64,000 bases of DNA from Dolomedes plantarius. Lineage: Eukaryota > Arthropoda > Arachnida > Araneae > Dolomedidae. Location: NCBI GenBank assembly GCA_907164885.2, contig OU015496.1, positions 163,288,850 through 163,352,849 of the forward strand, read 5' to 3'. The notes below the pieces were generated by a model. The model did no database searches, was not told where the DNA came from, and saw only the letters and a program-made list of their open reading frames with translations. This document shows positions 1 to 8,756 of the stretch, piece after piece. Position numbers and translations under genes: made by a program. Position 1 is the stretch's first letter; each line of letters starts with the position of its first letter.

Positions 1-449
1 GTGAAAGCATAAAGAAAGAAGACGAGACAATTCTAAAACATTCCGCAAAAACTGGACACAGAGTGTAAGGGAAATACGTTGGCGGAAAACAATGATGTAT
101 TGTGATACTTATTACGTATTCAGTGATTTAATTTTCCAGTTTTGGTCTACTGAGCATCTTGGGAAGTACCACTCAATCTGTATTTTGGACCATTTGTACT
201 TCCATTCTCTCCGTGTTGTTTTATTAAACATCAATGCTCGACAGATAGAGTCATGTGTTCCATCACTGACAGCTTTTCCTTGAAGCAAGTGTTGATATTT
301 GTCGAAAAGTAAGGGATGATTGGCGACATTTCTAGCCATTGGCCAGACAATGGGGTTGAGATCCCGCTGACCCTTACTATTGTTCCTTTCTATCCCTCAA
401 GTCACTACTTGCTGCGAAATGAATTTTTGGTAAATTGCAGTAAACTTGT
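1..449. other. Unassigned sequence, no recognisable gene
   Basis: AT-rich sequence. A 75-codon open frame on the minus strand (112-339) has no domain I recognise. The recognisable hAT coding similarity starts only at about 450. This stretch may be upstream hAT sequence too decayed to read, or plain intergenic DNA. Confidence 0.4.
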
Positions 450-845
450 ATCTAGATTTAGTTGAACTTGAAAGTATAACAGCAAAATGTATATATATTT
501 CCCTTTATGAATCTCTTGAGACACAAGGAATGCCATAAAATTTCTTGTATGATAATTTTGTAAGTATTTCATGTGACGGTGCAGCAGTTTTAATGGGTAA
601 GAAGGAGTAACCGAGGGAGGAATGAAGGAGAGATCGATTTTCATTTTTGATAGTTTGGCAGTGCACTAATCACAGACTCGAATTATCAGTTAATGATATT
701 GTTAAATCTGTTTCCGGTACTGATAGATTCAAATCATTTATTGATAAGCTTGTATTGTACAAAGTACCTGGGGAAAATGCTAGATAACTTAAAGATTGTG
801 CGAGTTAGCTGGATTGAACTATGATGATTGCCCAAATGAAAAGCG
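450..845 (+). pseudogene. hAT-superfamily transposase remnant (KIAA1586/ZMYM6-like), central part
   Basis: Plus-strand translation over several frames gives pieces of an RNase-H-fold hAT transposase. A stretch reading SCDGAAVLMGKK (about 563-603) matches the family's second catalytic Asp block, and TNHRLELSVNDIV (about 668-706) matches the conserved histidine block. The frame is interrupted by stops and small shifts, so it is dead. The same gene seems to continue at 1541-1795 and 5587-5765, after a mariner and a Tc1 insertion. Family assignment rests on my memory of the motifs; a profile search would settle it. Confidence 0.6.
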
Positions 846-850
846 GACCT

Positions 851-1540
851 TTATTGGAAACAAGTTTTATTGAAGTTGAATGAAAAGAATATCTTTATTG
901 GAAAGCAAAAGTAATCATCATGGGCGTTGTAACACAGGTCCCATCGTTTCGGCAGAAGGTCTATGCCTTTGCTGTAGAAAGATCGTGGTTGATTCTTGAG
1001 AAAGTCCTGCACAGCTTCCTTCACTTCCTCGTCCGAATGGAAACGTTTCCCCTGTAATGCTCTCTTAAGTGACCCGAAGATATGGAAGTCACAGGGTGAC
1101 AAATCCGGACTGTACGCAGGATGTTCCAACATTTCCCAACGGGATATGTTTAAGGTCTAGGTTTCACGGGAGACATGTTGGCCGGCATTGTCATGGAGAA
1201 GGATCACTTGTTGTGTGAGAAGGACTGGGCGTTTGCTTTTGATTGCTTTCGTCAGAGTTTCGTCAGAGTACTGCAGTATTGTGTTGAATTGATAGTGATC
1301 CCTTGGGGCAGGAAATCAATCAAAAGTGGTTCTCGGCAATCGAAGAAAAATTAAAGCACCCCTTTCTGTGCAGTAGTCGTCGCTTTCGATTTCCTTGGTG
1401 GAGGAGATTATGTGTGTCTCTATTGCATACTCGTTTTCTTGGACTCGGGTGTATAGTGGTGACGCCAGGACTCGTCACCAGCAACGATGCGTTCCAGAAA
1501 TGCATGAGAGTGCAGAAGTGCAGAAGTTTTCATGGACTTG
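851..1540 (-). pseudogene. mariner transposase remnant, C-terminal two thirds
   Basis: Reading leftward from about 1540, the minus strand shows a mariner-type DDE transposase: an ERIVAGDESW block carrying the first Asp (near 1495), a frameshifted middle with LLHDNAGQH carrying the second Asp (near 1195), and an open 93-codon stretch (851-1132) beginning HPAYSPDLSPCDFH, which holds the third Asp of the DD34D triad. The N-terminal DNA-binding domain is absent and the middle has stops, so it is inactive. It interrupts the plus-strand hAT remnant. No terminal inverted repeats were identified. Confidence 0.85.
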
Positions 1541-1795
1541 AACTTCATGAAAGAGGTTGTAAAAATGACTCTCCCATCAATCCAGAAGAATTTTATGAAA
1601 CTTTGAAATATTCATAGGAAAATTGTTTGCTTGATAGTGAAATTGCTGAATCAGTACGTGGGCTAAAATACTTGATATGAAATTATGGCCTGATGATATT
1701 GCATCGCAATTAACATTTGGAGAGAACGAAATTCGATAACTGTCTACTAAATTTAAATTGAACGAGAGAGAAATTTTGAGTTGATTTTGTGGTTA
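1541..1795 (+). pseudogene. hAT transposase remnant, continuation between mariner and Tc1 insertions
   Basis: The translation includes an EEFYETLKYS segment and a later tract compatible with the region that follows the histidine block in KIAA1586-like hAT transposases. It ends at the TA dinucleotide (1794-1795) where the Tc1 element begins. Stops and shifts are present. Confidence 0.45.
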
Positions 1796-1913
1796 CAGTG
1801 CTGGCCATTAAAATTGTAACACCAGGAATTAAAGCAAATAACAAAATTTACTTATTGTACGCATACAAAACAATAGGAAGAAAACATGATTAACTTTGTG
1901 GGCAATTTGGGGG

Positions 1914-1921
1914 GTATACAG
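1914..1921. repeat. Target-site duplication GTATACAG, left copy
   Basis: The 8-bp sequence GTATACAG directly precedes TAGGGTGGTTCG and recurs exactly after the other end of the element at 4300-4307. An 8-bp duplication is typical of hAT transposition. Confidence 0.85.
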
Positions 1922-4299
1922 TAGGGTGGTTCGAAAAAATCGATTTTTTTATTTCGGAATCGCGTGACCTCTCAAAAGTTGTAGTTTGGTACCTCAATTG
2001 GGGAAAAATAAAAAAAAAAATTCTAAGTTGACATCTTCAGTTCGCGCATGAGGCTGAAAATTTGAAAAAATAAGTTAAAATTTGAAATTTTCAAAAAATA
2101 ACAAAATTAGTTTTTTTTTTGTAATTTTGTATCATGCAACAGCCATAAATTGTCAGTATATAGCGTAGTTTCAACCTAAAAAAATATTTTATAGCTTTTA
2201 CATAATATCTTTAGTTCGCGCATACGCCTTAAATTGGGCTTAAATTGCCTAAAATTTGAAATTTACGTGTTTAATATACAATAATACATACATGACATAT
2301 TTACGTTTCAAAAGTATTTTAAAAATTCTAAATTTGTTGAATATAACCTTTTATTACAGTATTATACGTACAAGTATAGTTACACACACATTTATATGTA
2401 TATAATAATATTGCATTTCATAGCTAATTACAGAATGATTTATAGATTTTACCTATTTTCTGTGTCTTTAAGATTCCTGAGATGTGGTGGGCATTGTTTT
2501 AAATTGAGATTTATAGTCAAATGATCGCATAGTTGACCTTGAGAGCAAAGTTTTCCTTATGAAACCATCCCTGTTCTCTTCTCCACATACTTTTGTACAA
2601 GATTCTGTTACGAGCTTTACAATTCTTTCGACACTTTGCGTGTGGCAACGAAATTTAATTAGCTCGAACTCTGGCAGAACATTAGTATTAATAAGTTCTT
2701 CTAAGCTTTGCGTTGACACATTGCTCATTATTGGAGGAGGTGTAAGTTTGCACTAGGACCAATCAATAAGTTCAATGTAATTTGAAGCTGCAAAATTGAT
2801 GGTCCGTGGTTGAAAAGTTCGCACCGATTCCCTTTTGGTTCTTGTTTTCTTGCTTTTAGCAATCTTCGAAAAGCTACCTGTCGTACGTGCACTCTCTCAT
2901 CTAGTACCATTGAAATTAAAAGATTTTCGGGATGACAAAAATACTAATTCCTCTGAATGACAGTATCAATTATTTTACGTACCCTGTCAGGAAGCTGTCT
3001 TGTCTTCTGTACTAATTTAAACACGTGAACTGCTCCAAACTTTACAGAGGGATGCATTTTAATTCCAAACCATACTGGAGTGTATTTCTTCATAATATAG
3101 CTGACCAGCAGTTTAATTTCGTCAGAAGATTTTACTTTGGAAATATATAGTCTTAAGATCCTATTTGCACAAGTTAACCACCTAGAGTTACTAAGAGGAC
3201 CAGGATCTTTCACCCCGAGATCTGGCGCACACTCTCCTGTCTTGACTCTTCGATAAATATTAAGTAAATACTGTTGGTCCTTGCCTAAGTCAGTTTTGGT
3301 CACATTTATCTCCTCACTATTAATCGTTTCAAAATTAGCAACAGGGAGTTTTTCACAGTCAGTCAACTTCTTGCCAATTTGTCCTGAGAAACTTGTGGGT
3401 CCTGTAGTATCACCATCTACACTTTCAAACAAATGTCTGAGCGGAAGTTCGTTGAAATGTAATAAACATATAAACCATTGTAAAGGACGACCAAGTTGAA
3501 GCTCAAGGTTACGAATAACACCGTTTTTCCATCCTGTGTTAGTCGCTGTTCCGTCACATCCAATTGCAACAAGCTTAACATAATCAAAGTTATTGTTTTC
3601 TAAATAGCAAAAGATGCTATTAGCTATTTCACTTCCAGTGGCCCTTGGAGGTGTCAAATGTCCCAGATACTTTCCACCAGGCTCTTGAACCAAGCTGATG
3701 TGCTCCTCTTTCTTTAGTCTGCGATACATTTTGTTACAATTCGTTTCCTGATAATAAGTGTTATCTTTTCTCCCGTCAAAATACAGTCCATGTAACTCTA
3801 CATTTGGAGAGTCTGATTGTAAAGAGTATCGAATTTTATGTTTTTCTCGTCTGATCTTACTCTTATCTATTACTAGAGACATATATCCTTCATTAATCAA
3901 GTCGGCGGTGGAATAAGAATGCGACGGAGCGGCGCCAACTTAGCACTTGCCGGTCAGTTACTGTTGTTCCGTTTTTGACATTTTTTCAAATTTTAAGCCT
4001 CATGCGCGAACAGAATATATCATCTAAAAGTTATAGTTTTATTTTTAGGTTGAAACTACGCTATATCCTGACAATTTATGGCTTTTGCATTATACAAAAT
4101 TACAAAAAAAACTAATTTTGTTATTTTTTGAAAATTTCAATTTTTAACATATTTTTCAAACTTTCACCCTCACGCGCGAACTGAAGATGTCAACTTAGAA
4201 TTTTTTTTTTATTTTTCCCCAATTGAGGATACCAAACTACAACTTTTGAGAGGTAACGCGATTCCGAAATAAAATAATCGATTTTTTCGACCCAGCCTA
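1922..4299 (-). mobile_element. Complete hAT-like DNA transposon with about 300-bp TIRs and 8-bp TSD
   Basis: The ends are TAGGGTGGTTCGAAAAAATC on the left and, in reverse complement, TAGGCTGGGTCGAAAAAATC on the right. Homology continues inward for roughly 300 bp as imperfect inverted repeats (1922-2230 and 3990-4299), with repeated 'ttcgcgcatg' motifs. GTATACAG flanks both ends. TAGGG fits the hAT terminal consensus. One minus-strand gene (2468-3900) fills the interior. It is inserted in Tc1 copy a, so it is younger than that copy. Confidence 0.8.
2468..3900 (-). pseudogene. Transposase-like protein of the 8-bp-TSD hAT-like element
   Basis: An open 318-codon stretch runs from an ATG at 3900 to a TAG at 2944. 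The same frame continues to 2728, and a further 86 codons in another frame run to 2468, so one nonsense and one shift (near 2790) break the gene. Visible blocks are LVIDKSKIRR, AIGCDGTATNTGW (an Asp block like hAT TDGA), CLLHFNELPLRHLF (hAT-like Cys/His helix) and SNSRWLTCANRILRLYIS (aromatic block). The C-terminal part has CHTQSVERIVKLVTE and GFIRKTLLSRS. I recall similar uncharacterised proteins in many arthropods but know no formal name. Calling it a transposase is inference from the TIR/TSD context and hAT-like blocks. The N-terminus may be missing, since only 90 bp separate the ATG from the right TIR. Confidence 0.65.
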
Positions 4300-4307
4300 G
4301 TATACAG
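4300..4307. repeat. Target-site duplication GTATACAG, right copy
   Basis: An exact copy of 1914-1921, directly after the right terminal repeat of the hAT-like element. Confidence 0.85.
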
Positions 4308-4345
4308 AGTCCGAAATTAGCGCACACAGCTGCCGCCTCTAGCAG

Positions 4346-5568
4346 CTAAAACGGCTCTAACCCGGTTAGGCATCGCTTGAACTGGGCTTGGATGATAGAT
4401 AGGGGCAAGTCGTTCCCTGCTGCACGAAGTCTATGCCACACTTCATCAATCATAGTGGCTGGAGAGCGGTGACGGCCCAGTCTCTCAGCAACCCATGACC
4501 ATGTGTTTTCAATGGATGAGAGATCTGGAGAACGTGCTGGCCTAGGTAACAGTCGAATACCCTCTGTGTCGAGGTAGGTCAGGATACGACGGGTGACAGG
4601 CGGTCTTGCATTATCTTGTTGAATGATGATGTCTCCGATGCCTCGAAGGTAGAGCACAGCCACCGGCCTTAAGATCTGATAAGTGTAACGCTGGCTGTTC
4701 AGATTACCGACGACGCGAACAAGAGGTGTTCATGTCGTGTACCCAATGGCTGCCCATACCTTCACACCAGGTGCAGGGTCCGTATGACGATATTGAATGC
4801 AAGTAGGCCACGTGCGTTCTCCTCAGTGCCTCCAGACACGGCTACGTCCATCATGATACTGCACGCAGAATCGGGACTCGTCTGAAAATACGAAGTGGTG
4901 CCACTCCTGAATAAAGTTTTGTCGTTGGGTGCACCACTGTCACCGCGCGTCTCTAATCAGAAGTATCAAAGGAAGCCACAATAATGGTCGCCGTGCAAAT
5001 TGTCCGTGCTGCTCCAGACGTCGTCATACTGTCCGTGCGCATACTTGTCGTGCAGCAAACAAGCCCATTTCCTGACTCAAGGTCCATTATATTGCTGTGC
5101 GATCATGCAAGCCCGATGTCACAACGTCTCAGTCCTCTCGGGCGTTAGTGGCGGGAGGCCGTTGAGATCCTACATGGCGTTCAGTGGGACCCTCCTGACC
5201 CATCGATTCCATATTCGCCAGACAGTCATTGGATTCCGACCAATGAGAGTAGCAATATCGCGAAACGGTAAATCGCACTCTAGATAGGTCATGATCCTAC
5301 CGATATCAAATTCTGACAAGTGCTGGTAGCCGTTTCTCCTTCTTATACGAGACACAACACGAACTTCTCCTAAACAACCAACATTCAAATGCGATTTCCG
5401 AATGAGAAACCCTCTGCGTAACTTTCCTTTTATAAAGAGATTGAGATGCCGTTTCTCCCTCCAGCGTCGTTCTATTGCACTTAAAAAATAATAATTTGCA
5501 TATCCCAGCGTCTTCTTCCTTTCATATGAATTTGACGTTTGTATCATCCCTCTTTCATGGTGTTGCAA
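4346..5568 (-). pseudogene. Tc1-like transposase (copy a), broken
   Basis: The N-terminal part (5170-5568) ends with a helix-turn-helix block containing EFDIGRIMTYLECDLPFRDI and GRNPMTVWRIWNRW, typical of the Tc1 paired-like DNA-binding domain. The middle (4664-5169) is readable only with stops and shifts but keeps SDESRFCV, the first catalytic Asp. The C-terminal part (4346-4663) has QQDNARP (second Asp) and SPDLSSIENTW with the catalytic Glu, so the DD34E triad is recognisable. The gene is inactive. Its true start is uncertain because the open frame reaches into the terminal repeat. Confidence 0.85.
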
Positions 5569-5586
5569 TTTTAATGGCCAGCAGTA

Positions 5587-5765
5587 TATTTATAAGAAAA
5601 AAATAGTGTCAGAAAAGCTATTTTAAAAGTTAAAATGTCAACTATTCTAGAATCTTCAAGCGAATGCGGACGAAAATTTTCACAAATGAATTTGATTGCT
5701 TGCCTAACTAGAGCTTCTTTGTTGATGAAACTATGTCAATCAACTTAATCGATTCCACAAGCGAC
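5587..5765 (+). pseudogene. hAT transposase remnant, C-terminal dimerisation part
   Basis: The translation contains SSECGRKFSQMNLI (about 5655-5697) followed by TRASLL, the conserved C-terminal hAT dimerisation motif. It directly follows the Tc1 right end and so continues the remnant broken at 1795. It fades into another hAT remnant at about 5766. Confidence 0.6.
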
Positions 5766-6690
5766 AGCCTATTTGACAGACTTGTTTAATAGATTCAATG
5801 ACGCAAATCAAAAACTCCATGGAAATGAGCTGAATTTAATAAAAACAAAAACTAGAACAAAAAACAAATGAGGAAGAGGGGAATTCAGCCAATTTTCACA
5901 TTTATTAACAGTAGAAATAAAATGTTGAAGATATTTTTATCTATTGTTAGCATTTGGAGGCTCTCCATTCTGAATTTAATCAACGGTTTGAAGACATTTT
6001 TAAAATGAACATACCCGATTGGGTTTTGGACCTTCTTTCAGGATCAAACTCATAAGAAGCTGTAAAATTACAAGAACTAATAGAAGTAACAACAAATGAA
6101 GAATTAAACTAAAATTTAAACACGGCTATCAATACTTCTGGCTGTAAAAAGAGATACCGACACTTCATCCTTGATTATGGACAGTGGTACAAAAAATTTT
6201 AATAACGTTTCCTTCATCATAATTAGTGGAACATGAGTTCAGTGCAGTCACAAATCTGTTAACTAAAAATAGAAGACTGCAAATTGCTAATCGCGGTGAT
6301 TTAAGCATGTAACTGACTAAAACAGAGCCGAATATAAATAAATTGATTGCTGTGCACCAAGTTCATCCTTCTCATTAATTGTACTGATATTTGAAAATAT
6401 TTACTAAACGATTATTATACTTCGCTAACTAGATTTTCTGTGTGTAATGCGAATGTAACTATGGTTGATTTTAATAAATAATTTTATAATTTTAAGCTTC
6501 AAGGTGTCTTATTTACAGCAACATATTTTTTTACTATGTTCTCTATAGGTAGGAAGATATATACATAAAAGGCTGAAAATCTGTCATTGTATGTCTGATT
6601 ACTCGCATAGGAAGTTAAATTTCCAGGAGGGCGGTGAGTAATTTTTTCTCAGAAAAGGGGGCTGTAGACCATATAAGTTTGGGAACCCCT
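5766..6690 (+). pseudogene. ZBED5/SCAND3-like hAT transposase remnant with 3' terminal repeat
   Basis: The plus-strand translation shows NRFNDANQKLHGNELNLIK (about 5790-5845), then IPDWVLD and a C-terminal block EFSAVTNLLTKNRRLQIANR (about 6236-6295). These are the late part of a ZBED5-like hAT transposase. Stops are frequent. Downstream, the sequence ends in AAGTTTGGGAACCCCT (to 6690), a Charlie-type hAT terminal repeat read toward its outside end. The 5' part is missing, so this is a truncated copy. Confidence 0.7.
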
Positions 6691-6712
6691 CATTTAAAAT
6701 CTTGTCTTAGAA

Positions 6713-6975
6713 TAAATGACCCCGGTTTCTTAGGACAAATTCGACTGAATTTTGTAAGATTGTCCAGGTTACTTGGTTTTGGTTCAGAACGCTACGGTCA
6801 TTTTTTTGCTACACGAGAGCTAATTAGACCATGAATCCAGCAACCATGGACCTCGATGGTGTAAATCTAGGCAGGTGAGTCATGGGTCCAAGGTCCTAGG
6901 GATACCGGTCTTTAAATAAAGGACCCCGTTTTCCTAGGACAGATTCGAGTGAATTTTGTAAGAGTGTCCAAGTTA
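6713..6975. repeat. Pair of about 59-bp direct repeats, 204 bp apart
   Basis: 6713-6771 and 6917-6975 share most of a unit containing 'ggacaaattcgactgaattt' or its variant and ending in 'tgtccaggtta' or 'tgtccaagtta', with about eight mismatches. No coding sequence is visible. Between them, 6793-6830 resembles a segment at about 49281-49318, so this region belongs to an interspersed repeat I cannot name. Confidence 0.6.
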
Positions 6976-7482
6976 TACAAAGAAAATTTAGAGGTTAGCA
7001 TGTACCCGTATTTTCGGCACAGTTAATGTTTATTACCCGAAAAACTTAACGCAGCAAAAACGAAATTTGGGGCTCAATTAGTTTTTTTTTTTAAATTAAT
7101 TTGTAATGATTTTTTGTGTCCCTAAGAGGTGCGCGACCACCTGTGGAGCCCCTTCACCACAACCACCTGCGTTAAGAGGGATGGTTTGGGGGTGACGGGG
7201 GGTAAAATTCCAATGCGCGGGAGGAAGAGGGTTGGGAATAACCTTTGGCCCTGGCTTCCCAAATAAACACAACTTTCCTGGCTCTTCTTTGTTAAATCTG
7301 CAGAGGATTTTCATTACACATATAGTTTGGATGCTCATATGACGTCACATTCGTTTTCATGCGGAAAGTGATGCAGACGATTTTTTAACGGATTTTTAAA
7401 CGGATGACGTTCTTAAAAAGTATAAAGGAATAAATGCATCTTGATGTTTATCTTTATTTAAAATAAAGGAGAAAAACGAATA
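6976..7482. other. Unassigned; GC-richer patch upstream of Helitron fragment
   Basis: A GC-richer tract lies at about 7125-7260 and AT-rich sequence follows. It could be the 5' untranslated part of the Helitron whose coding fragment starts at 7483, but no Helitron 5' TC end could be fixed. Confidence 0.3.
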
Positions 7483-7914
7483 ATGCCACCAAAGAAACGT
7501 GCTTCGTTTGGAAAGTCTTCTGATGCGAAAAGATAACAAGCGCAAAGAGCAGTCGAAACAGAAGAAGAACGCAATCGAAGGCTTCAAGATATTGCTGAAA
7601 GACAAGAGAACGAAGTGAAACGTAATCTACGACTTTATGCTGATAGAACAAGACATGCTCAAAGTAGATATCGTGCCATGAATGCTGACCAGTGGAGTTT
7701 ATGTGCATTTAACTATAATCCAGAATGTAATTATGCATCTGCTAATGAAGTAAGTATTGGATCAATGTCGAAAATATGTGACAGCTGTGGTGCTAAAAAG
7801 TGGTCTAGAGAATCCCCAGGAATGTGTTGCAGTAATGGGAAAGTACAATTGCCTGAAATTCCAGAACCACCCAAGATTTTGAGAACATACTCACAGGAAC
7901 GTACTCACAGGTAA
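7483..7914 (+). pseudogene. Helitron Rep/helicase protein, N-terminal fragment
   Basis: From an ATG at 7483 the frame reads MPPKKRASFGKSSDAKR, then an in-frame TAA, then continues to 7914. The sequence CDSCGAKKWSRESPGMCCSN followed by GKVQLPEIPEPP is the characteristic cysteine-rich N-terminal segment of animal Helitron proteins. Only about 140 of more than 1400 residues remain; the Rep HUH and helicase domains are gone. The internal TAA is compatible with a C-to-T change of a Gln codon. A Helitron-like 3' end lies 500 bp downstream, so this may be an internal-deletion derivative. Confidence 0.8.
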
Positions 7915-8410
7915 TACATCTGATTCAAAACATTTCTTACGAAACATACCAGCTTAAGGAAAATAGGCTTCATGGGGAATCCCGCCTAACTTTGATTAAA
8001 TAAAGGGGATAACGCATCTTGCACTTTATCTCTTCGGTGATGTGGAGAAAAGTACGTTTTTAAGGAAAAAATAAATAATAAAGACCAATGTAAATTATAA
8101 AACTTATTTCTAATTAAAAAGTTGATCAAACAAATCTAATTAAATCTAATTAAACAGTATCTAAAAAAATATAATTAAACAGTAAACTTATTCAATCCAA
8201 ACGTGCGAATCACGCAAAACGGTGTTATTAATTCTCAATAAAATCAGACGACGGTCCGCAGGCTCATAATTTTTTTCTTCCATATTGTTTGAATATCATT
8301 TCAGTAGAAACGCGCTAAGCGCATTCTGTCTGGCCAGATGAACATGAAGAAAGGGGTGCAGCCCAGTATTCTTTTGATAGAATGCATGAAAAATTTTATA
8401 TCTATATATC
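7915..8410. other. Unassigned, probable Helitron interior
   Basis: AT-rich sequence between the Helitron coding fragment and the 3' hairpin. No coding similarity was recognised. Confidence 0.35.
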
Positions 8411-8439
8411 TACCGGGGCAACGCCGGGCAATAATGCTA

Positions 8440-8440
<1 letters not shown>
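8411..8440 (+). mobile_element. Helitron 3' terminus (hairpin plus CTAG)
   Basis: The sequence taccggggcaacgccgggca can form a short GC stem (CCGG...CCGG) and is followed about ten bases later by CTAG (8437-8440) and a T. That is the hallmark of a Helitron 3' end (CTRR with target T). It probably belongs with the fragment at 7483. Confidence 0.65.

Positions 8441-8518
<78 letters not shown>
8441..8518. repeat. (TA)39 microsatellite
   Basis: Uninterrupted TA dinucleotides lie directly between the Helitron 3' end and the gypsy C 5' LTR. Confidence 0.95.
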
Positions 8519-8519
<1 letters not shown>

Positions 8520-8756
8520 CATTAAAAATCCCATAACACTTTTAAATTCTAGTTATTCTAAATTAACTTGGACGTTCAAGCTAATTTTGATTTTGATTCT
8601 AAAAGCCCTCGAGCGAGAATTCTAAAATGGCGACTTTATTACTCGAAAACTAAACTACCGTAGCGTGGGTACACAATTAACTACTTTAGCGTAATAGTCA
8701 TGCCTTTTCCTAACTTTTAACCAATTTACCTCTACTGTGATCACGTGGCGAAATAA
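8515..8756 (+). repeat. Gypsy C 5' LTR, first part
   Basis: It matches the LTR at 39208-39752 from 'cattaaaaatccc' onward, through 'attaacttggacgttcaag' and 'gcgtgggtacacaattaac'. The match breaks at 8756, where the Harbinger element begins, and resumes at 11041. The exact 5' end is blurred by the TA microsatellite. Confidence 0.85.

Larger units (their letters stand above)
1796..5584 (-). mobile_element. Tc1-like element (copy a) interrupted by a hAT-like element
   Basis: The left end reads CAGTGCTGGCCATTAAAATT after a TA. The right end, read in reverse complement, is CTGCTGGCCATTAAAATTGC next to TA (5585-5586). These are the inverted ends of the Tc1 family also seen at 45764 and 54823. The transposase is on the minus strand (4346-5568). 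A 2378-bp hAT-like element occupies 1922-4299, so the Tc1 itself is about 1.4 kb, the usual size. The element lies inside a plus-strand hAT remnant. Confidence 0.85.

Noticed and set aside
1303..1617. 104-codon plus-strand open frame
   Set aside because: Mostly antisense to the mariner remnant; only its last part overlaps hAT-like sequence.
6549..6620. Possible Helitron 5' end (tatatacataaaaggctgaaa)
   Set aside because: Resembles a Helitron start, but it lies inside the 3' region of the hAT remnant ending at 6690 and no clean TC border could be fixed.
8301..8625. Open frames rich in Tyr-Ile repeats on both strands
   Set aside because: Translation of the (TA)39 microsatellite.
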